NCBI GenBank assembly: GCA_022495995.1
Contig: JAFEMH010001301.1
Span: forward strand, 310,001-374,000
Origin: Adenophora triphylla var. japonica
Taxonomy: Eukaryota > Streptophyta > Magnoliopsida > Asterales > Campanulaceae
Direction: 5' to 3'
Length of the DNA stretch: 64,000 bases
Shown here piece by piece: positions 42,532 through 54,669 of this stretch; positions within the stretch are counted from its first letter, which is position 1; the number at the start of each line of letters is the position of its first letter. The translations under genes and the position numbers were made by a program. The notes beneath the pieces were generated by a model. It made no database searches and was not told where the DNA came from. It was given only the letters and a program-made list of their open reading frames with translations.

Positions 42532-43018
42532 TGTTAGAACATGGATTAATAATATGTGTTATTTAATTCCATATGTTATAATCATTTAATAATGTTAAAG
42601 TATAGACCAAATATGTAGAATTCCATTAGGTGTAAGTACCATTAAATGATGGGCATAATGGTAACTTCTCACCGCCTTCTTTACGAAAGGGTGTAGTCCC
42701 TAAATGAAGTGCCCCTTCTCTATCTATATAAAGGCTATCCATCAGCCATTTAGAGACACTTATTCATTCACTAAATTCAGTCACAAATCTTCTCTTTATT
42801 CACTAAGAAGATCAAGTGTGGGCACTATCATTTAGAAGATCTACTCTTCCCTACTTCGAAGTACTATCTCCCTACTTCCTTCTTCTACTCAAGAACAAAA
42901 CTAAGAACAATCATGGAATCACAAGGTACACGCTTCCGTCTTCTTCTTCTTCATCTCCTTCTCTTCTTAATCTAGTTGTGAGTCGGTTTATGGTTAATGG
43001 ATCGTTTATGTTCCAACA
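42532..43018 (+). repeat. 3' LTR of copia element 2
   Basis: This 487-bp copy matches 36435-36921 except near the end (TTCCAACA versus TTCAAACA). Confidence 0.95.
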
Positions 43019-43908
43019 TAAAAACCAATCACATCTACACATGTGATTGTAATTTAGAAAACTTAGATGAAGATTACTTTGATGAACCCAACCTTTGATT
43101 GATCATAATATTAATTAAGAAATAAAGTATTGATAGACATTACCTCCATTCCGTAGAACAAAAAAATTAGCCAGTCATGTTCATATTAAACATCAATAAA
43201 GCTTCAATAATTTGCATAAATCTTCAATGAAATTATTGATATAAATATTTATAGATCTTGTTTACAATTTAGAATTATGTTATAAGAATGTAAAAGATAC
43301 AAAAATATGGTTATACTTCTTCTATATATACTAGGATGAGAGAGGAGGGTCAAAAATCAGGAAACAAGGATCAAAAACCAAGTATGAAGAGTATTCTGCT
43401 GAAACTGTCGAGAAAAGGGCTATTGCGACGGTTTTGCAACGGTTTTGGCAACGTTTTACTGTTTTTGCGACGGTTTTGGGGAGAGAGCGATCGCACCCTT
43501 TGAGTTTCTGGAATTTGGGAGTAGGCGCTCCCCTTTTTTGGGGGCAGAGGCTCTCGTGATTCGTCGACTAGTACATTGCTCGACAAACTTACGGAGGTTA
43601 TAACTTTTTCATACGGACTCCGATTGAGACGTGCCATATATGGATGGAAAAATCTCAACGAGTATTATCTAATAGTAATGAATGTTTTGTTAATCTTCAA
43701 CTTTGTCATTCTGTAATTTCCATTCTTTCCTCATTTGCCTCTTCGTTCTCGATCGTTTCTTTTCGTATCCTTTTTTATCGTATTTCAGGACTTTGTCCTT
43801 CTATTTCCTGTACTTAAAAACACTCTAAAAATCTATCAAATAACCCAAGGTTGAGTGCAAAATAGGTATAAAGATAAATTATTTGGATGGGTGAAAACAC
43901 ATCCATCA

Positions 43909-45658
43909 AATAACCTCAAACTTATCTTTTGCTCGTACTCGAGTAAAAAAAAAATCAAAATAAAACTAATAACTATCTAAAACAAATAAATAAATATTTT
44001 GATGAGATTTTTCAATTCATATAACTGGTTGTTGGCCAATCAAGTCTTAAGTCTTTATAACACACGTAATCTATAAGAGTTATTATGAATATGAGATTAT
44101 ATTTACATAAATGAATCTAACTTACGATTCTCCACCAAATAATGATAATATGAATTAATAGATGGGAGATCAATGTCACAAAAGTAGGATATTTTATAGG
44201 TTCACTTGTATCTTGCTTTAAATCAATGATAATAAGATGAAATTTCTGCACAAGGGACACTAATATGCATGCTTAACACAACTGTCAACACGGCTACTCT
44301 TTAGGGATCAAATATGGCTTTATGCCTTGTAATGTACTGCGAAATTCGCGGGCTAGGATTACGGTTACAAAAGAAGGTAAGGACATACGAAATCAAGTAG
44401 TGAAACTATAGAGTCTTCAACACATATCCTTACTTTGAATTTATCACTACGTTTCATGCCAACCCATTGATTCAACCCCCAAACTTATTTTTTTTTCATA
44501 TTTTCACACATAAGGTTTATCACCTTTCTTTCTTTTTGGTCACTTTCCACTTTAACATAAGAGATGGTAAGGCTTTCCAGATTTTTCTTTTCTTTTGCTT
44601 TGCACATATATATCACGAAAAATATGAATTAAATACTTTGATCAAACCCCTTTTTTCAATACATAGCATGACCCTTTTATTTCTTTTTATGACCACTTTT
44701 CACCCTTGATTTTCTAAACATAACCTACAATTTTTCATTCATTTCCTAGTTTCACTTTTTTGAAAAGGTGAGAAAATACTGTATAAGTTTAAAGGGTAGG
44801 ATAATATAGGTACAAATATGGCGAATGGTGATATAAGATAACCTCTCACTTTGTGAGATATTTCATTTTTTTTCAAGATTAAAAGGGATTCTAGCGATTT
44901 TTTTTATAAGTGACTAGAAAGTTAAAGGATTATAAATTGGGTTCAAAGAAAATATCCAACTATCATTTTCCGAATATCCTAATTGATGTGCTATTAACAA
45001 TTATGCAAACATGTTATAGAGACTCCGAGAATGTCAAAGTAATCCTATAAATGTCTCCTAAATTGGTAACAATGATCAATAAAATATAAATGGAAGTGAA
45101 AGGTGGAGTACTCATACTTTACATGTTTCAATACAATTATATCCTCATATTGATAATAACACTCAAGATTAAAGCACTTTCAAATCATCATCGACTCTTG
45201 CCAACATCTCAAAATATGAAAATAACAATTTTTTTAATTTTTTCTATTTTTTTGGAGGGTGACACTCTATATACTCCCCTGTAAACCCACAAAATCGGAG
45301 ATATATCTACCCCCAAACTTAAAACATGCTATGGCCTCATATAATAAAGAACAAAAATATGCTTTGGATTCAAATGATGATATGAAACAACAAACAAAAA
45401 AAATCAAGCAATAAAACCAATAAGCGAATTTGGTTACGGTTATTAGCCCGACCCTGGCCCCACTTTTAGTTGGGGGTTGAGGTGGCCATGTCGTCTTTGG
45501 CCTTTGATTTTATTCCTTTAGCCCTCCTCATTGCTTCTCGAGCACAAAAGCCCACCGCTCTCCAAACATAAGTTCCATTCTTTATTAATTCGGGTGGTAC
45601 CCATGGAACTTTTTAGTCTCTTTGTTTAGCCTTTTTCTTTCTCTTTTTCTTGTGAACC
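43909..45658. other. Old retroelement untranslated DNA; no gene
   Basis: The stretch begins with the ACTCGAGTACGAGCAAAAG motif (minus) next to the old LTR. It continues as AT-rich DNA with CTTTTTCTTTCTCTTT tracts. No protein domain was recognised on either strand. Confidence 0.45.
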
Positions 45659-46659
45659 TGTCACGATCCTAATTCTAGGCACCATTTTAGCACATGTTGA
45701 GCACGTGGGATTGGGGGTTTAGCATCTCATTTTATGCATCTTATGCTATTGGACTAGTTTTATGTGTTCGTTTTGATACTTTGATAATTTTTGGGATTTT
45801 AGGATGTTAATAAAATTAAGTTAATGATTTAATGTCTAAATGAAATAAATTGGAAAGTGTGTAGTGAATTTATACTATTTGAAATTTTAAATAAAAAGTA
45901 TAAAAGTGTTGAGGTGCTTATGTGTAGAGATTGAAACCTAAGGAAATCTAATTGTAGTTGCTTGCTTGCTTGAGGAGCTTAAGTGGAAAATGTTAATGTT
46001 TATCTCTTATTTTTTTTCCATTGAAAGCCTTAGTGATCAGCCAATGATTTCTTTCTTCCTCAATATTTCCAAAAAGCTTAAACCCTAGATTTTCCTTCAT
46101 AAAATTCCTATAATTCAACCGTTGGTCCATTCTTCGATCCGTCTTCATATTATTGTTCGTGAAGCCGGGGGGATCGTATCTATCCGGAAAAAGATTTTCT
46201 CATTTTCGATTTATTCCGGTAAGTTATTATGATTTCTTTCAAATAATTGTTCATTCAATGTTCAAGTTGATATTTGTTTGTAAGAAATGGTTCTTGGTAT
46301 TTTAGAACAATTTTATTTGAGTTGGAATGGTCATTGAATGATTTGAAGTTAGACTTGGTGATGGTAATGTTGTATAGGTTGAAATGATAGTGTTAAAGTA
46401 AAGATAAATGTTGAATTAGTTGTTAGATAGATGTGCATAGGTGTTTTGCTCATTTTTCTTGAGTTGGAAGGTTGGAAAATGAATTGGTATATATATTGCT
46501 TGGGTTGGAATGAGTATGGAATGGTTTAGTATGTGTGAGGATGAGGTTTGGTACCTGTTTTGGGACTTAAGAAACAGAAAAAATGAGTATATAACATTTT
46601 GGGTTTAGTTTTGCTGAAGTTTGCAGCTCTGTTCTGAATTTCTGGGAAGGGCACGAGTC

Positions 46660-48563
46660 TGTAACGATTGTTGAGTTCCAATTTTCCCGAAAGATTTGGT
46701 TGTTTTTCTTTTCTTTTGAAAATCAATCGAAAAAACACGGAGTCGCCACGCCATTTTTATTTTAAGGGCCAAAACTTTGAAAAATGCCCGAGATTAGAGA
46801 TTTGGGTTCGGAGGTCACGTTACACGCCGGGAAGAACGTTAGTGTTCACCCGGAATGCCTCGTAAAACGAGTCTTCCAAGCATTAAAAACCATTTATGTG
46901 TGTGTGTGTGTGTGTGTTTTGGCCAAAATAAGTTCAAAATGAAAAGTAAAAATTGGGAACTCTTTATTAGACTTTAAACAGGTCCCATGATTTTTGGTAT
47001 GATTTTTGGGTTGAGTTTTGGTACTCAAAAGATTTTTTGAAGTTGAAAAACATTTCTGCCAGAATAAAAAAGGCAGTGGACATTCGATTTTAAAATGGGT
47101 TTAAGGGCTTAAGAATCTCAGAATCTGGGAAAAGTCCGAGAATAAAAGTTGTTCAAAACACCTTAAATAAGGTTTATATAAAAGAACTTTCCCATTTGGA
47201 GGACCAAAACCTTCTGGAAATCTCAGATATGAAATCTGGATTTCCAGAGACTGAGGAACTGACTTTTAAAAGAAAATTTGAAAAAGGGAGTTTTACTCAC
47301 GAAAAAAATAAAGTAAAAATATGTCTGCAAAGCTCTGGATGTTGTCTAGAAAAAGTGTTTTTTAGTCAACGCCAAATTCCAAGTTTCTGTATGTCCAAAA
47401 AATTAGACCATGGACAGAGGTCTTAGAGAAAAGCTACTGGACAGCAACTTCCTCATGAAGAAAAACATGATTTTAAAAGGGGTTTGACATCCATGCTTGT
47501 CCCCATTTCCTTAGGCTTTGATTAGTAGTCACTAGACATTTTAGTGGTGATCTACTATATCAAGCCATCCTTAGGGTACATTAGGACTTAAGCATTTCAT
47601 TTGCTTGGGAAGGGGAATTTTATCCTTTGAAATCAAGATTTGATGTATGAAAATGATTTTAGGGTTTTGAAAACATGTTTGCAAGTAAGTAAAAAACACT
47701 TTGAAAGTAATGTTGATCCTTGTATAGGATCATCCATGGAGATGAACTTCCATGGTGATCCTCTTGGATCTAGGGCAAGAAGATGAACAAACTACATTTT
47801 GGAGTTTGAAAATGCATGCATGGATGAGAGAATTTTAGGGTAAGGAGAAGGAGGTTATACCTATCTTCTTTGTGTTTTGTGTTTGAATGGATTCAAGGCT
47901 TGAATGTGTTTAGGGTTTGAAAGTGTTTAGGGTTTGAAAGTGTTTAGGGTTTGAATGTGTTTAGGGTTTGTGATTAGAGTTGGTCAAAGAGAAAACAAGT
48001 AGATAACAATGAAGTCCTCTATGTTTTCTCTCTAATCCTCCTCCTAAGGGGTGATTGGAGCTTGGGTTAGTGTATGTATGAGAGTGATTTGAAAGTGTTT
48101 TGAGTGAGTGGGATTTGGGAAAGATTCAAGAGAAAATGGTGGCAATTCAAGTTAATTCCCACTGTTTTCTCCCTATTTTTCGCCAAGGTGCAGTTGTAAA
48201 TTGTGTTGTTCCTCCCTGAAAGTGAAGCTGAGGGGTTCAATTTATAGGCCTGGAAATTTACATTCCTATCCACGCGGATATGTCCTTCAGCGTGCCTGGT
48301 TCATTAAATGTTGCTCCAGGCTTTGGACAGGAAGAATAAAATTCAAATTAAGCAACCAGAAAATGTTCCAGCCACTTCTATTTCGGGTTTTTGACCTTTC
48401 TTTTGCTTTTTTGATTCTTTTCCATGGTTTATCTTTAAATGGCAATCCCTAATCTACCCTCACTTTGTTAGGAATGTTAGGAATTGTTAGAAATGTTAGA
48501 AGTGTTAAAACTTTCGTTAATTTTCTAACGAAAATACTAACAACTCAAATTGGAGCACTTACA
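46660..48563 (-). repeat. 3' LTR of the Tat/Ogre-like element
   Basis: It differs from the other LTR by substitutions, a longer (TG)n run at about 46897-46918 and a missing GTGATTTGGTG segment near 47202. A GTTTAGGGTTTGAA tandem motif lies near 47910-47970. Some short plus-strand open frames are shared by both LTRs and are not genes. Confidence 0.95.
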
Positions 48564-48649
48564 GTAGCCCCTCGGCGACGGTGCTTTCGAAGGAAGCGGG
48601 GTCGTCGATAAGAGTAAGGCTCCATATTTGGCAGGATGATCAAGTGATC

Positions 48650-49065
48650 GAGTGGCTGGACCTAGCGATAGGCTACCTACGTATCCCGAATGGGAATCAA
48701 GCCGGCCGTAGTTCGGGTCTTTGACCCTGGAATGACTATTTTGAGGCGTCAACCTGGTGAGCGAGTTTTGCAGTCGATTGCTGAGAGAAACTCTGCTGGG
48801 GATAAGAGATGACCGTTTTGGTCTGGTGGCTGAAATTGTATATCCGCTCTGCTGGGGATAGGAGTGACCATTTTGGTCTGGTGGCTAGAGTCGTATATCC
48901 GCTCTGCTGAGGATCCGCTCTGCTGGGGATAGGAATGACCATTTTCGGTCTGATGGCTGAACCTAATGATAGGCTACCTACGTATCCTTTAAGAGGAATC
49001 AAGCCAGTCGTAGTTTGGGTCTTTGACCCTGGAATGACTATTTTGAGGCGTCAACCTGGTGATGA
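48650..49065. repeat. Duplicated 100-bp block plus 55-bp tandem units
   Basis: GATAGGCTACCTACGTATCC ... GGAATGACTATTTTGAGGCG occurs at 48667-48768 and again at 48968-49065. Between them CTCTGCTGGGGATA units repeat about every 55 bases (48791, 48846, 48918). The GGCTACCTACGTA motif recurs at about 49558. Confidence 0.85.
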
Positions 49066-49450
49066 GGGCGTTTTAGGTGCCTCGAACCTTGATGATGGCG
49101 TTTTAGGTGCCTCAGACCTTTGGTGATGATGGCGTTTTAGGTGCCTCAAACCTTAATGATGATGGCTTTTTAGGTGCCTCGGTCCTTGATGATGGCGTTT
49201 TAGGTGCCTCGAACCTTGATGATGATGGCGTTTTAGGTGCCTCGGACCTTTGGGGGTGATGGCGTTTTAGGTGCCTCGAACCTTAATGATGATGGCTTTT
49301 TAGGTGCCTCGGTCCTTGATGATGGCGTTTTAGGTGCCTCGAACCTTGATGATGATGGCGTTTTAGGTGCCTCGAACCTTTGGGGATGATGGCATTTTAG
49401 GTGCCTCGAACCTTGATAATGATGGCGTTTTAGGTGCCTCGGATCTTGAT
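49058..49450. repeat. Tandem array, unit about 33 bp, 12 copies
   Basis: GATGGCGTTTTAGGTGCCTC-type units repeat 12 times. A higher-order period of about 130 bases (four units) is visible: the block 49133-49264 recurs almost unchanged at 49264-49393. Confidence 0.92.
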
Positions 49451-49717
49451 TTAAAATGTTTTCCCTTAATGGTTTGGGATGGATGGTCCTTCGGTGGATT
49501 TCGTCTGCTGCCGAAGGAGAGGGTGACCGTTTTGGTCGGGTGGCTGGACCTAATGATAGGCTACCTACGTATCCCTAGTGGGAATCAAGCCCTTACGTAG
49601 TTCGAAATGCTGCTGGGGGTTTCGTTGGAGAAAAATCGGGCTTACGTTTTACGGCCGTTGATGATTTTGAGGAAAGAAACGGGATTCTGTTGACTTCGAT
49701 GGGGATTTTGTTAGCTT

Positions 49718-50510
49718 TTGCTGGGGAAATCGGACTTACGTTTTACTTCCGTTGATGATTTTGATGAAAGAGACGGGATTCCGTTATCTTTCTCAGAGAA
49801 ATCGGACTTACGTTTGACTGCCGTTGATGATTTTGATGAAAGAGACGGGATTCCGTTATCTTTCTCGGAGAAATTGGACTTACGTTTGACTGTCGTTGAT
49901 GATTTTGATGAAAGAAACGGGATTCCGTTATCTTTCTCAGGGAAATCAGACTTACGTTTGACTGCCGTTGATGATTTTGATGAAAGAAACGGGATTCCGT
50001 TACCTTTCTCGGGGAAATCGGACTTACGTTTTACTGCCGTTGATGACTTTGATGAAAGAAACGGGATTCCGTTATCTTTCTTGGGGAAATTGGACTTACG
50101 TTTTACTGCCGTTGATGACTTTGATGAAAGAGACGGGATTCCGTTATCTTTCTCGGGGAAATCGGACTTACGTTTGACTGCCGTTGATGACTTTGATGAA
50201 AGAAACGGGATTCCGTTATCTTTCTCGGAGAAATCGGACTTACGTTTGACTGCCGTTGATGATTTTGATGAAAGAAACGGGATTCCGTTATCTTTCTCGG
50301 AGAAATCGGACTTACGTTTGACTGCCGTTGATGATTTTGATGAAAGAGACGGGATTCCGATATCTTTCTCGAAGAAATCGGACTTACGTTTGACTGCCGT
50401 TGATGATTTTGATGAAAGAGACGGGAGTCCGTTATCTTTCTCGGAGAAATCGGACTTACGTTTGACTGCCGTTGATGATAATGAGGAGAGAAATGGGATT
50501 CCGTTAACTT
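49718..50510. repeat. Tandem array, unit 72 bp, 11 copies
   Basis: Each 72-bp unit contains CGGACTTACGTTTGACTGCC and GAAAGAGACGGGATTCCGTT. Eleven units with minor differences are present, and a diverged unit precedes at about 49625. The unit length is a multiple of three, so one plus-strand frame stays open for 278 codons. It is antisense to the element and I do not call it a gene. Confidence 0.95.
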
Positions 50511-50519
50511 CCGCTAGGG

Positions 50520-50795
50520 ATGAACCTAAGTTGAGGTTTAGTTCAGGAGTATGAACCTAAATGGGGACTTAGTTCAGGAGTATGAACCTAAATTGAGGTT
50601 TTGTTCAGGAGTATGAACCTAAATGGGGGCTTAGTTCAGGAGTATGATTCTAAGTCGAGGTTTGGTTCAGGGGTATGAACCTAAATGGGGACTTAGTTCA
50701 GGAGTATGATCCTAAGTTGAGGTTTTGTTCAGGAGTATGAACCTAAATGGGGACTTAGTTCAGGAGTATGAACCTAAGTTGAGGTTTTGTTCCTG
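50520..50795. repeat. Tandem array, dimeric unit about 64 bp
   Basis: TTCAGGAGTATGAACCTAAA alternates with two kinds of spacer (TGGGGACTTAG and TTGAGGTTTTG), giving a dimer repeated about four times. Confidence 0.9.
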
Positions 50796-51235
50796 AGGGA
50801 GACTATTTGAAGGTGTTCTCGCTGGGGAAGACTCAGGCTTACGAGAACTATCGGGAAGAAGGGTGACCAATGTTGGTCAAGTGGATGGACCTATGGTAGG
50901 CTACGTAGTTCGTCAATAGAGGTGGCGATAACGAGAGGCCACGGGCTTTGTACCCAAGGTTGACTGCTCTTAGGGGAGTCACCCGAGGATTGACTATTTT
51001 AGGGAAGTCGCCCGAGGTTTTGACTGTTATATGGGAGTCACCCAAGGATTGCTAAAGCTTACGTTGCTATTTGCGGAGATAGAGATAGCTAAAGCTATGG
51101 GTAATCATGCAACATTTGTGAGTGTATGCATATTTTTGAGATATGTTGAAGGACTAACGTACCTTTGCTGTGCTTACCTGCAGGAGAGCAAGTTGCGGGG
51201 CTGTGTGATAGTTGATAGTGTTGAGAGTCTTGATG

Positions 51236-51465
51236 CATCTTTGAGAACTTGGCATCTCTGTCCGAATTGTATTTGAGAACTTGGCGTCCCTGACCGATTT
51301 GCATTTTGAGAACTTGGCATCTCTGACCGATTTGTATTTGAGAACTTGGCGTCCCTGACCTACTTGCCTTTGAGAATTTGGCGTCTCTGACCGAACTGTA
51401 TTTGAGAACTTGGCGTCCCTGACCGATTTGTATTTGAGAACTTGGCGTCCCTGACCGATTTGTAG
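51236..51465. repeat. Tandem array, unit about 33 bp, 7 copies
   Basis: TTTGAGAACTTGGCGTCCCT followed by GACCGATTTGTA repeats about seven times with small changes (CATCTC versus CGTCCC). Confidence 0.92.
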
Positions 51466-54400
51466 ACACTGGAGGTGATCTGCACATGTTTTGCCCGGAA
51501 TCATCTCTTGCCGAAGAGGGGAATTTGATTTCTTGCAATTTTGTTGAAACCATTGATTTTGGACTTTGGTAAATATCTTCCTTGTTGAGGGTAAATCTCA
51601 ATAGCGAAGCAAAATGGTCTTTCACGTTCGAATTCCTGCATTGGTTAGTAGAGAGGAAGATGCATATATGACACTCATGATGACAGATGCATGCATAGAA
51701 TCAGAATGATTATGATAGTATCACTGCATATGTTCGCGAGATGATGCATTTACTTGCTTTCGAAGATGCACTTAGCCTGAGCTTTTGGCAGGGAAATTAT
51801 GTTTTATGATCTTCAATCACTTAGGATTTTTCCTATTGATTCAAGTTTTGTGCATGCTACATGAGCCCTTGGGAGATTTTTGTGGGGATGCATGGTGATG
51901 AGAGGGGATGTATTGGGATGTATGTGTTTGGAGACTGTTTGGAACAGATTTTGAGCAAGTGGAGGAGGTGAGAGTCCTCGATCGCGATTTAAACAACGGT
52001 TGTTGATGAGGTTTTGTTAACAATATCACATGGACCTCAATTTTGATGAGATTGGATTCGGATCCCGGGTCTTGATTGGAATTTTCCTTCTCAATCTTGG
52101 TCATTTGAAGCTGATGCTGACAGGCTCTAGGACACGTTGATATGAGTGAAGCTTCTTTCATTTGGGTGAGCTGTGACTTCGGCCGAAACCTTGTTCGGAG
52201 AATGATTTGATGAAATTGCTAATGCAGGGAGAAACCCAGATCTTAAATCCCGATGCTATGTACCAAGTTCTGAAGCTGAAAATCTAGTTGCTGATGTGAC
52301 TAGACCTTTCTTGTGACTTGATAAAATTAAGGTCCAAAGGACCAACTTGACAAAGCCCCCGGATCCTGAGTAGGCAAAGTCCAGATTTTGAAGAAGTGAC
52401 TTGACGAATCTATCTCGTAGTGAAGAACCCAATGTGGACTCAAAGATGACTATAGAAGCCCCAACTTGAAGAGCTGATACAGGAGAACCTGGGAGAACCG
52501 TTTAGCAAGCCCCAGTGTGAAGAAATTCAGAGCGGTCTTATTGCAGACAGAGTCATTATGTGGCCGAGGAGGCACCCATCTTTTCAAATCTTAGTCAACC
52601 AGTCACTGGACAAGACTCAGAAACGTTTACGTGCAGGGGCACATCTTTCGGAAAGTGGGAATGAATCCCGATTTTGTGTATACACACTCGCTTTAGGTTT
52701 GACTCTTTTGAGAGAGTATAAGCATCACAAGGTGTGGAAAAGTGTATGGAAGCCCCTGCTGACAGAAAGACAGTGTTTGGCTCTATTTCCCTATGATGGA
52801 GAGAGAGAAGACTTGTCGAGACACTTGAAAACTTGTCTTATTCATGATGATCACAAGGCTGCTTAAAACCCTTTGTTAATGTTCGGGTTATTCAACTCCT
52901 AAATCTGATATGAAAAAATATTTTGATTAATCACAAGGAGAAAACCAACTGATATCGAGAATCAAGCTCGGAAGGGCGGAAAGTGTATAGGGACGATCCT
53001 TGATGAGACCGGATTTTTTTTTTTGAGATTTGTTTGTGATTTCGACCGGACCAATTATGGTTGCCTACGTTCCCTCCATTATGAAGAGCTCAGGTCGCCG
53101 TAGTTCGGGCTTTTCCCGAATGAAGAGAGAATGAGTGTGAAAATTCAAGACTTTGAAGCCCTTTGGGGAATTTGAGGATTGGAGATTCGAATAAAACATC
53201 CCCTTAGAGTATCCATGAAAGACACGGATGCGAAGCCCCAGTGGGACATCCACGGCAAGTGTTTGTGGAGTAGAAATGAATTATGCTCACATGAATCAGA
53301 TTTGAATTTGCACAATCTTTGATTGGTAATTTTGAACTAAGATGGATTAGATTCCAATTTAAGCAAGCAATGAAGCATTAATTTGATTTAGATCTTAAAG
53401 ATATTATGATGAAATTGCTATCCGATAGGAATTGCAGCTGGGTTTCCGGGCTTTGATCGGCCATCGGGTGATTTGGGAAATTTTGACCTCTTAAGATGAG
53501 AGGTTAGCTGGGCCTTTTGCTGACTGAATCTCTAAAGATGAGAGGTTGGCTTGCAGGGATGTGTTTGAGAAATCTATGGCGGGGAAGATTGATTGCCTCT
53601 AAGAATGAGAGGTCAGATTTTGACTTTGACCAAAGGCGAGGGTAATGGTAATGGGAATATCCTCTAAAAGTGAGAGGATGGCTTCGGATTGATTTAAGGT
53701 AATGGTGAGAGGAAGTCCAAGCTGTCAAGAACTTTTGCGAACTTGCGAGGATTCGGGTTCCTTTTTGATCATTGGAGAGCTTCTTGAGAAGTCGGAGACT
53801 TTTGCTGAATTGTGAGGATCGACGGTCCTTTTTTTTTTTTTTTGAAGTTCTTGCTTGAGCTTTTCTATTTCTTTCTTCTTCTTTTTTTGGAGAGCCTCCT
53901 GAGACGTTGAGGATTTTTGCTGAATTGTGAGGATTTAAAATCCTTCTTTTGATAATTTGGAAGGCCTCTTTGAGGAATTGGGAATTATCTTTCCTTGCAT
54001 CGCCGACTCTCGAAGCTAACTTCTTTGGCGTTGCTTGGACTTCTCTTGGCAAGGGGCAAAGGTGATGGCTAAATGGGGTTTCAAAACACGCCGATCTTGA
54101 AATGAAAGGGTATTGTTTAGCGGGGTGAGGTAATGGTTTTCCTATGGGTGAAAGGCTTCAACCGCAATCCCTACCGGATGACCTAAACGAGATTAAGTCT
54201 TCATTGCTTGCTTAAGCTTTAAATGAGAAAAGATCCATGCAAATTCATCGAGCAACGATATGATGATGATGATGAAAGGGATGTGAGCATATGAGATGCA
54301 AGATGGGGAGTTGGTAAGTCCCAATTTGAGAAGGATATCAATTGATTTTCTCACTTCGATTAATTTAAATATTAATCATTTCAAAGAATTAGTGGTTGAG

Positions 54401-54669
54401 CAGCACAAGTGATCATTTTGGATAAAACCATTTCAATTAAGTGTAACGTGGGTGCGCAAGTGATGTCTCGAGTCTAGCAAGAAAAGAAAGAAGACATATA
54501 TATAAAAGTTAGACATTTAACTATTATGTCCAAAATGGACTACAACGACAAATGTCCAGGAAGGACTTAGGTGAAAGAGAAGTACTAGAACCTACGAAGG
54601 TTGACTAAAAGACTATTTTGGAGATAGGTAGCCCCTTGTCTAGCCGCTCTTTGCCGTTGGACCATGCAT
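51466..54669. other. Noncoding 3' region of the Tat/Ogre-like element
   Basis: This is where pol should lie on the minus strand, but no catalytic motif is readable. Diffuse repeats of CCTCT-AAGATGAGAGGT occur at 53485-53680, with a poly-T run at about 53829-53842. Confidence 0.6.

Larger units (their letters stand above)
36435..43018 (+). mobile_element. Ty1/copia LTR retrotransposon 2, coding-defective
   Basis: Two 487-bp LTRs (36435-36921 and 42532-43018) begin TGTTAGAACATGG and end CCAACA or CAAACA. Reading them side by side I see one mismatch. An exact TAAAA duplication flanks the element (36430-36434 and 43019-43023). The initiator-Met primer-binding site TGGTATCAGAGCC is at 36924-36936, and the polypurine AAGTGGGAGA precedes the 3' LTR. 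The internal genes are badly decayed despite the near-identical LTRs. Confidence 0.96.
35898..43908 (-). mobile_element. Old LTR of a large gypsy-like element, split by copia 2
   Basis: On the minus strand the LTR would begin TGATGGATGTG at 43908 and end CCCTATCA at 35898. That gives about 1.4 kb once the copia insertion (36435-43018 plus one TAAAA) is removed. Upstream lies a polypurine-like GTTTGAGGTTATT, preceded by the ACTCGAGTACGAGCAAAAG motif common before the 3' LTR of large plant gypsy elements. Downstream is the primer-binding-like site at 35891-35874. The boundaries are inferred from these signals only. Confidence 0.45.

Noticed and set aside
46668..46865. Short plus-strand reading repeated exactly at 58400-58597
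   Set aside because: Both copies lie in the LTRs of the Tat/Ogre-like element, so identity reflects the LTR repeat and not a gene family.
49058..51465. Regular repeats considered as a CRISPR-like array
   Set aside because: Units are head-to-tail without unique spacers and lie in a plant retrotransposon.
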